Source: Deltaproteobacteria bacterium
GTDB lineage: Bacteria; Desulfobacterota; Desulfobaccia; Desulfobaccales; 0-14-0-80-60-11
Reading direction: 5' to 3'
Assembly (NCBI GenBank): GCA_023381945.1
Contig: JAMCQY010000144.1
Location: 1-21,193 of the forward strand
Length of the DNA: 21,193 bases
In this document: positions 15,428 through 21,193 of the stretch, one piece after another
How positions within the stretch are numbered: position 1 is the first letter of the stretch
Layout: each line of letters begins with the position of its first letter
Position numbers and translations under genes: made by a program
The notes under the pieces: generated by a model
Databases searched by the model: none
What the model was told of the DNA's origin: nothing
Seen by the model: the letters and a program-made list of their open reading frames with translations, nothing else

Positions 15428-15461
15428 AAAGGGCAAGGGTTTTTAATCCTTGCCCTTTTTT
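15428..15461 (+). terminator. Rho-independent terminator of dxs
   Basis: An 11-bp stem (AAAGGGCAAGG / CCTTGCCCTTT) with a 9-base loop runs into a T-tract ending at 15461, about 30 bases after the dxs stop. Confidence 0.9.
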
Positions 15462-15495
15462 CTTCCCCGCAAATCACCTTCCACCACTCTGCAAG

Positions 15496-15621
15496 TATAG
15501 CGATTGCCAAAAATAATTTCTTGTAGAGGCGCACCCGGTGTGCGCCCTCCTGCGGGCGGACACATGGGTCCGCCCCTACAATCCACCGGGTTATCGGAAA
15601 AAACTTTTGGCAAACGCTATA
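15496..15621. mobile_element. MITE-like element with 17-bp terminal inverted repeats
   Basis: The left end TATAGCGATTGCCAAAA (15496-15512) and the reverse complement of the right end, TATAGCGTTTGCCAAAA, match at 16 of 17 bases. The 126-base interior has no coding capacity and carries palindromic repeat copy C. The ends can be read as TA-flanked (TA|TAGCG ... CGCTA|TA), the target preference of IS630/Tc1-type transposases. That assignment is inference from one copy. Confidence 0.55.
15521..15581. repeat. Double-hairpin palindromic repeat, copy C (inside the MITE-like element)
   Basis: The hairpins GGCGCAC/GTGCGCC and GGGCGGAC/GTCCGCCC lie in the same order as copy B. The outer ends TTGTAG and CTACAA are complementary, so the whole unit is also one large palindrome. 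Confidence 0.9.
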
Positions 15622-16038
15622 TCTCCAGAACCCGCCGCAGATTGACTGATGCGGCAAATGACAGATTGGGCTATAACGCACAGAGCGTTTCCGGTTTGAC
15701 CTGTACACCCCATGGGATCATCAGCAACTGCAATAACCAAGACCGGGAACCGTACAGGCCTAAATGAAGAACAATAGCCTTATTTGAGCCAGGGTTGACT
15801 TTTGCAAGAATTGAACTTAATTTCCAGTCTAGTGAAAAAGCCAAACTTTTTAATAAATAACATTACCTTCCTTAATTTCTCTATTATTTTTCTTTCGCTC
15901 CTCTTTGCGATGATCTTTAAATTTTTGCCAGATAGAAAAAATCTTCTGGTCCCATGTTTGGGCGGGATCCATCGTTAGCGCCATCTTCTTCACCATAGGC
16001 CGGTATCTCATAGGTTTTTATTTAGAAAACTGACCTTG
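15622..16038. other. Non-coding stretch upstream of the TamA-like gene
   Basis: The half nearest tamA (from about 15790) is much more AT-rich than the flanking genes. A weak promoter pattern, TTGACT then TAATTT at 17-base spacing, lies near 15800. A doubtful 53-codon minus-strand ORF occupies 15850-16011. No RNA gene was recognised. Confidence 0.5.
15850..16011 (-). CDS. Doubtful 53-residue ORF, charged, unknown
   Basis: ATG at 16011 to TAA at 15850. The product begins MRYRPMVKKMALTMDPAQTW and contains a very basic helix-like stretch (KFKDHRKEERKKNNREIKEG). There is no good Shine-Dalgarno, its start is only 27 bases from the divergent TamA-like start, and the DNA is AT-rich. It may be chance or the remnant of a transferred gene. 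No family recognised. Confidence 0.2.
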   Translation of the reverse strand: MRYRPMVKKMALTMDPAQTWDQKIFSIWQKFKDHRKEERKKNNREIKEGNVIY

Positions 16039-18027
16039 ATGATCCCCAAAGACCCAGTCGGCCAAAGTTGGCCTATCCTTTTTATCATGGTGATAGTTTT
16101 TTTGGCTCTTCCCCCGGCTTTGGGGGCAGGACCCGAGGTGCCGCCGCAAGGGCAGCCAACGGCCCAGGGGCAGCCATGGGCTCAAGAGCAGCCCCCTCCC
16201 CAGGAGCAGCCGCCGGCTCCGAGGCCGCGAACGCCCATAGAGAAGCCGCCACCCTCAGAGCAGCTGCAATCCCAGGAAAAATTGAAATTGCATTGTTTTA
16301 CGATCCAGGGCAACGAGATAGTGAAGACCTCGGAGATCAAAAAGGAATTGTCCGAAAAGCGGCCCTCTCTCTGGAAATTTTGGCAGGGAAAACCTGAATT
16401 TCGCCGGGCTGACCTGGATTACGATGTTGACCGTCTGAAGATTTATTACCGTAACCAGGGTTTCTTCCATACGGTGATCACCCCGAAAGTCACCCCGAGG
16501 GGAGGCGGCGAAGTGGATGTGTGCCTGCAAATCCATGAAGGGCCCTGGGTTAAGGTTACCAATGTGGACGTCCGGGTTATGGGCAATCCTGATCTTTCCG
16601 GTCTAAAGGGTCATCCTCCCCTGGAGCCGGGAGACCGGTTTAATGAAAAGGACTATACCGCCCTGAAGAGCCGGTACCTGGATTATCTTGGGGATCACGG
16701 CTACCCCAGGGCCAAGGTTAATGGCAAGGTCTTGGTGTCTGAAAAACAGAACACTGCCCGCATCAGCCTTAAGGTCGAGCCCGGGACTTTGTCATATTTC
16801 GGCGAGCCGCGGATCAAGGACGCCGGTAAGTTGGAAACCCCGCCGGCCGCGATTTTGGAAAAACTGACCTTTAAACCGGGTGAGATTTTCGATCGGAGCA
16901 AGTTGTTGGATAGCCAACGGAAGCTCTATGCTACGGATTTATTTAGAAGTGCGTTGTTGACGCCGGAAGAGGTGCCTCCGGAACAACGTGTCGTTCCCGT
17001 CAAGATCGAACTGGAGGAGAAAAAGAAGCATGCCTTGAAGGCCGGCCTGGGATTTGGAGATGAAGACAAAGTCAGGACAAAACTGGGATTGCGACTGCGC
17101 AACTTAGGGGGCGGCGGCCGGATTCTCGACCTGGGCGCCAGATATTCCCTCTTGGGTTATCTAGTTGATGAAACCTTTACCAATCCGGCAGTCTTCGGCA
17201 GCAGATTCGATTTTGTCCACCAGAGCGGCGCCAGGCGTCTGGAACTCCCCGGCTTTAATGACCAGGCGTACTTTACCCAGGCGCGCTTTGAGCGGGATCT
17301 TACTGCGCACTTGCGGGCTTACGGGGGGTACGGCCTGGAGATTGCCCGTCCCTTTGGCATTCCTTTGCAAAGCTTGATTCTCCTCCAGGGAACCGAACCG
17401 GAGAAAATCTACCGGGCGGCATATTTCCAGGCAGGCCTGCGGCTGGAAACCGTGGATAACCAAATCACTCCTAAGAAAGGGGAACTGGTGACTCTGGTCA
17501 GCGAGATCGCCCCCACCTTCCTGGGCTCGAACCTGCAGTTCAGCCAGGCCATCTTGGAGGTGCGGAAATACCAGGCTATCGGCGATACCGGGGTGGTCTT
17601 GGCAGGGCGGGTTAAAGGCGGCCTGATCGAACCGATGCAAAGCACCAACCAGATTCCCATTGTGCGCCGCTTATTCAGCGGCGGCGCCAATAGTGTGCGG
17701 GGCTATGAGCTGAACTTTCTTGGCCCCCGGAATTCCGCCAATGACCCCATTGGCGGGGAGGCGGTATTGGAGGCCAGCCTGGAACTGCGCTTTCCGCTCC
17801 CCATCTATGAAAACCTCGGAGCGGTGGTGTTCATGGATGCTGGCAACGTCTTTTTTAAAATCCACGACTTTGACCTGGGCCAGTTAAAATATTCTCCCGG
17901 ATTCGGCTTGCGTTACCTTTCTCCCATCGGGCCGGTGGGTATCGATATTGCCTTTCCGACCAACCGCATCAATTATCAGCAGGACGGCCGCTACTATATC
18001 CACTTTACCGTGGGTTACGCATTTTAA
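16039..18027 (+). CDS. tamA: TamA-like outer-membrane protein (POTRA domains + 16-strand-type barrel, Omp85 family)
   Basis: An Omp85-superfamily protein of 662 residues. A signal peptide (SWPILFIMVIVFLALPPALG) leads to a Pro/Gln-rich linker (about 30-75) built of repeated QxQP units. Then come about three POTRA domains (roughly 85-330; first FTIQGNEIVKTSEIKKELS, second VTNVDVRVMGNPDLSGLKG, third YFGEPRI...). A C-terminal barrel begins KAGLGFGDEDKVRTKLGLRL. The barrel has the conserved VRGY motif (553-556), DAGNVFF, and ends in Phe (HFTVGYAF), the outer-membrane C-terminal signal. It overlaps the ribosome site of tamB, so the pair matches the TAM translocation/lipid-transport complex. POTRA count and immediate neighbour favour TamA over BamA. 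An alternative in-frame TTG at 16036 adds one residue; neither start has a clear Shine-Dalgarno. Confidence 0.88.
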   Translation: MIPKDPVGQSWPILFIMVIVFLALPPALGAGPEVPPQGQPTAQGQPWAQEQPPPQEQPPAPRPRTPIEKPPPSEQLQSQEKLKLHCFTIQGNEIVKTSEIKKELSEKRPSLWKFWQGKPEFRRADLDYDVDRLKIYYRNQGFFHTVITPKVTPRGGGEVDVCLQIHEGPWVKVTNVDVRVMGNPDLSGLKGHPPLEPGDRFNEKDYTALKSRYLDYLGDHGYPRAKVNGKVLVSEKQNTARISLKVEPGTLSYFGEPRIKDAGKLETPPAAILEKLTFKPGEIFDRSKLLDSQRKLYATDLFRSALLTPEEVPPEQRVVPVKIELEEKKKHALKAGLGFGDEDKVRTKLGLRLRNLGGGGRILDLGARYSLLGYLVDETFTNPAVFGSRFDFVHQSGARRLELPGFNDQAYFTQARFERDLTAHLRAYGGYGLEIARPFGIPLQSLILLQGTEPEKIYRAAYFQAGLRLETVDNQITPKKGELVTLVSEIAPTFLGSNLQFSQAILEVRKYQAIGDTGVVLAGRVKGGLIEPMQSTNQIPIVRRLFSGGANSVRGYELNFLGPRNSANDPIGGEAVLEASLELRFPLPIYENLGAVVFMDAGNVFFKIHDFDLGQLKYSPGFGLRYLSPIGPVGIDIAFPTNRINYQQDGRYYIHFTVGYAF

Positions 18028-18035
18028 GGAAGATT

Positions 18036-21000
18036 ATGAGGCGATGGTTAACCATAGTCCTACTTATCCTGCTGGTCTTCGCGGGTCTGGCCGGCCTGGG
18101 ACTTTACGCCCTGGCACATTGGAATTGGGGCGGCCCTTATCTCCTCAGCCTAATGCAGGCCAGGGTTAACGGCAAAGTTACCGCCGGGGGCATCTCGGGA
18201 AATCCTTTTACAGGCATAACTTACCAGGATTTCGCCATCGAAACCCATGACGGACAGGTATTTTTAAAGGCAGCCGCTCTCGATTTGCGTTTTTCGGTGC
18301 AGTCCTTTTTTGTGGGACACCTGGTTCTGAGCGAGGTTGGATTGGTCCATCCCCTGATCCATGCGGTCGAGGTTTCCGGACATTGGAATACGGAAAAGCT
18401 TCTCAAGACTCAGCCCCCGGTGACCAAAGCTCCCGGTCTCACCGAAAGAATCAAGGCTGCTTTCCTTCGAAAGGTGGACCTGACCAAGGTTACGGTCAAG
18501 CAGGGGGAAATCCTGCTAATTCGAGACGGCGCATTGACCGATTTGCGTGATTTAAACTTCGAGTCAGACCTTACCCTCATAGAACCGGGCGAGCCGAAAC
18601 AGGAAATTCAAGTAAAAAGAGCCGAATTTGGGGTTGTCACCCCGCAGGGACCGGTCCATTTCACGGCTAAACTGAGATACAGCGTCAGGGTGGTCAAAGT
18701 CGATCAATTTGAACTCAAAATGGCTGGGAAGACGGTCCTGTCCCTGGAGGGCGATCTGTGCCAACCTGCTGCCGAACTATCCTGCAAGGCCACGGGCTAT
18801 CTTGGACCCGTAAAGGCCTCTTTAATCCGGGAATTTTGGAACAATTGGCCGGCCGAATGGGATTTAACCGGTAAATTCGCCTATCAGGGCACTCCCATCG
18901 GTGCGAGGCTCCAGACCCAAGGCGATATCGGCCAGGCCAGGTTTGACCTGCAGGGGGAGTTTGACTCCAAGGCCAAACCTGCGACCTTTAGCCTCAAGGG
19001 CTCTTTACAGAATCTGACAACCGAACAATTTAAAGAGGTTCGAGGGCTTCAGGTTGAAAAGTTCAAGGGTCTGAGCCCGGTGAACGCCCGGCTGGAGCTT
19101 AAGGGGACCGGGCTGCCGTGGAATCCGGAAACTATGGATGGCGCCCTTAACTTGGAGCCTTTCCGCTATAAGGACGTTAAGGTTGGCACACTTTTTGTCA
19201 CTTTAAAAGGCGACGCAGAAAGGCAGGATTTCAAAGGTCTGGCAGAGGGCAACTTTGGCAAGGTGGAAGCCGCCTCCAAGGGCCGCCTGCTGCCCCTGGG
19301 GAAAGGCGGAAAAGAAATTCGGGGTGAATTAAGCCTGCGGACGCAAAACTTCCAGCCAGCCCTGCTGGGATTAAAACAATATGCCGGCACCGATTTAACC
19401 AGTTCGTTTAAAGGCAGGTTTCGGCTGCCTCCTGGTTATTCGATGAGTCAGCTTTACTTGGCTGGAGATCTTACCGCCAATGGACGGGTCTACAACGAAC
19501 CCCTGAAAAGTTTGCAGGCAAAATTCGTTTTAAACCAGGAAAGATTGGAAATAGCCAGGGCCGAAATGAGGCTGGCTGCGGGAGACGCCGCTGTAAAAGG
19601 AACCATTAGCCGCTCAGGGGCGGACCTGAGCTTCACCGCCGCGGTTGCCAGTTCCCGCAATCTGCCGGTAAAGACCGGAGGAAGTTTTTCTGCGCTCACC
19701 GCCCGCGGCGCCATCCGGGGACCCTGGAAGTCTCTGCAAATCAATCTGGCGGCACGGGCGCGGCAGCTTTCTTTCAACGGAGTTGCCGTCCAGTCGGCCA
19801 GCCTGAAGGCCGATATTATCGGCTTGCCGCCGCAGGCGGGCAATCTGGTGCTTCAGGGGACCGACCTGCAGACCGAACTCGGCACCTTCTCGCGCGTCAA
19901 TCTGAACGCCCAGGGCCAGGGAGGCGGCTGGGACTTTAATCTGGCCGCCGCTTCGGCCAAATATCCCCGCCTGGATCTGGCCGGGAGCGCGAACCTCGGA
20001 GGAAGGCCTCTCAGTTTTGATATCCGGCAGGTTTCTTGGCAGAGTCAAAACCTGAATATTAAGAATAAGGCTCCTTTTCAGGTTCGCATCCTGCCCGGCT
20101 ATGAAATATCGCCCGCCACTTTTCAAGTAGACGGCGGTACAGTGGCGGTGCAGGCAACCGCCCGCGGCAACGAACTTTCCGGCCGGTTGGAAATACAGAA
20201 TTTAGATACCACCCTGGTGCAGCCGTCTGGCTATGAAGTGAAGGGGAAACTTAACGGCAAGGCGACCCTGAGCGGCACTCCGCGGGAGCCTATAATCAAT
20301 GGTAATTTCAATCTGGTTTCGGGGGAAATTCAGCAGATAAACATCAAAACCCTAACCACTAATATAAGTTATAACTCCGGGAATTTACAGCTTTCAGGTT
20401 ATCTGGAGGCAGGTCCACAACCGTCCCGGCTCACCTGGAAAGGGACGGTGCCTCTGACCTTTTCCATTACTCCCTGGCAGTTCGCCCTGGGTAATCAAGG
20501 GCTCGATCTCCAGGTGCGGAGCGAAAACATCAACCTGTCTTTTTTGAAGACCCTTACTCCCGAGATTCAATCCGCCGAAGGCCAGGTGGATATGATGGTG
20601 TCGGCCAGAGGAGACCCGCACCGCCCGCAACTGACTGGATCAATTCGCTGGGGAGCCGGCTCGGTGCAGCCGCGTCAAGCGGGACTGGTTTATAAGCTGA
20701 ATCCGGGAGAGGCTCGCCTGCAAGGGGACAAGATCGTGATTCCGGGTATAACCTTGGAAAGCCAGGGCACCATTACCGTTTCAGGAAATCTGGACTTGAA
20801 GGGCGCTTCCAGGGTCGACACCCGGCTCCAGAATTTCCAGGTAATGGACCGGGGCGGCAATCAAATCTGGCTCGATGGTGAGGTCTACGTGAGCGGTCCG
20901 GTATCGCATCTGGTGGTTAAAGGCCGGATCACGGTCCCCAAGGCTCTGCTGCGGCCCACTTTATTTAGCGGCGGTCTGGACCCGGATGTGGTCCTGGTGG

Positions 21001-21193
21001 ATAAACCCCCCGCCAAAAAGAAGACCAGCCCCAAGCCCAGCCCTTATCAGAATATGCAGATAGACCTGCCCATCACCAGCCACGGTAATGTCCGCCTCAA
21101 AGATCCCCAGGGCCAGGCGGAATTGGCAATAGCTCTCAGGGCAACCAAAAAGGCGGGGCAGGAACTGGCGGTGGGGGGAACCATCCGGGCGAT
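18036..21193 (+). CDS. tamB: TamB-like inner-membrane-anchored AsmA-type envelope protein (3' end missing)
   Basis: 1052 codons are open to the right edge without a stop. An N-terminal signal anchor (WLTIVLLILLVFAGLAGLGL, residues 4-23) is followed by AsmA-like sequence (ISGNPFTGITYQDFAIETHD) and then long, repetitive amphipathic beta-strand sequence. Such sequence is typical of TamB and its repeating-beta-groove relatives, which bridge the periplasm and are linked to phospholipid transport and barrel insertion. Recurrent blocks such as LNGKATLSGTPREPIINGNF, VDMMVSARGDPHRPQLTGSI and VYVSGPVSHLVVKGRITVP are characteristic of the C-terminal DUF490 half. A Lys/Pro-rich stretch (PPAKKKTSPKPSP) interrupts that region, as often seen. 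AAGGA overlaps the stop codon of the TamA-like gene, 5 bases from this ATG, so translation is probably coupled. Confidence 0.9.
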   Translation, partial: MRRWLTIVLLILLVFAGLAGLGLYALAHWNWGGPYLLSLMQARVNGKVTAGGISGNPFTGITYQDFAIETHDGQVFLKAAALDLRFSVQSFFVGHLVLSEVGLVHPLIHAVEVSGHWNTEKLLKTQPPVTKAPGLTERIKAAFLRKVDLTKVTVKQGEILLIRDGALTDLRDLNFESDLTLIEPGEPKQEIQVKRAEFGVVTPQGPVHFTAKLRYSVRVVKVDQFELKMAGKTVLSLEGDLCQPAAELSCKATGYLGPVKASLIREFWNNWPAEWDLTGKFAYQGTPIGARLQTQGDIGQARFDLQGEFDSKAKPATFSLKGSLQNLTTEQFKEVRGLQVEKFKGLSPVNARLELKGTGLPWNPETMDGALNLEPFRYKDVKVGTLFVTLKGDAERQDFKGLAEGNFGKVEAASKGRLLPLGKGGKEIRGELSLRTQNFQPALLGLKQYAGTDLTSSFKGRFRLPPGYSMSQLYLAGDLTANGRVYNEPLKSLQAKFVLNQERLEIARAEMRLAAGDAAVKGTISRSGADLSFTAAVASSRNLPVKTGGSFSALTARGAIRGPWKSLQINLAARARQLSFNGVAVQSASLKADIIGLPPQAGNLVLQGTDLQTELGTFSRVNLNAQGQGGGWDFNLAAASAKYPRLDLAGSANLGGRPLSFDIRQVSWQSQNLNIKNKAPFQVRILPGYEISPATFQVDGGTVAVQATARGNELSGRLEIQNLDTTLVQPSGYEVKGKLNGKATLSGTPREPIINGNFNLVSGEIQQINIKTLTTNISYNSGNLQLSGYLEAGPQPSRLTWKGTVPLTFSITPWQFALGNQGLDLQVRSENINLSFLKTLTPEIQSAEGQVDMMVSARGDPHRPQLTGSIRWGAGSVQPRQAGLVYKLNPGEARLQGDKIVIPGITLESQGTITVSGNLDLKGASRVDTRLQNFQVMDRGGNQIWLDGEVYVSGPVSHLVVKGRITVPKALLRPTLFSGGLDPDVVLVDKPPAKKKTSPKPSPYQNMQIDLPITSHGNVRLKDPQGQAELAIALRATKKAGQELAVGGTIRA

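Noticed and set aside
15504..15767. Plus-strand ORF of 87 codons after dxs
   Set aside because: It translates the MITE-like element and palindromic repeat copy C; no ribosome site and no protein character.

Overview
The window looks like chromosomal DNA of a GC-rich Gram-negative bacterium, probably a deltaproteobacterium (Desulfobacterota, perhaps a Desulfobacca or Syntrophobacter relative). This is inference from three things: the gene set (TamA/TamB, outer-membrane style lipoproteins, a sigma-54 response regulator, the xseA-xseB-ispA-dxs order), protein sequence character, and an abundance of short intergenic repeats of the kind common in that group. Nearly all genes are housekeeping genes.

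Layout. 1-578 (-): 5' part of an NtrC-type response regulator, divergent from a small Lys-rich membrane protein (732-1304, +). 1438-4392 (+): murJ (lipid II flippase), nth (endonuclease III) and a DUF3568-like lipoprotein. These converge, across a shared bidirectional terminator, on a minus-strand translation cluster transcribed thrS > infC > rpmI > rplT > pheS (8935 down to 4520). infC appears to start with AUC, thrS has a terminator-like hairpin in its leader, and pheS is not followed by pheT. From 9288 the + strand carries a family 8 glycoside hydrolase lipoprotein, xseA, xseB (exonuclease VII), ispA (polyprenyl diphosphate synthase) and dxs (first step of the MEP pathway). After a 639-base non-coding stretch holding a MITE-like element come a TamA-like outer-membrane barrel protein and tamB, which runs off the right edge.

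Functional links. dxs and ispA supply isoprenoid precursors. They sit in the same window as murJ, which flips the undecaprenyl-linked lipid II made from such precursors, and the TamA/TamB envelope pair. The minus-strand cluster is a standard translation operon.

The least ordinary feature is the repeat landscape. Heptamer arrays (unit about NNCAGTN) lie at or just past the 3' ends of five genes, always in the gene's sense orientation, and they encode the C-terminal tail and stop codon of two of them. Three copies of a double-hairpin palindrome are present, one supplying the thrS stop codon. Octamer (GCAAAGNC) arrays bracket xseA-xseB. A composite palindromic repeat lies in frame inside the GH8 gene. 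I found no CRISPR array, tRNA, rRNA, defence island or clearly undescribed multi-gene system.
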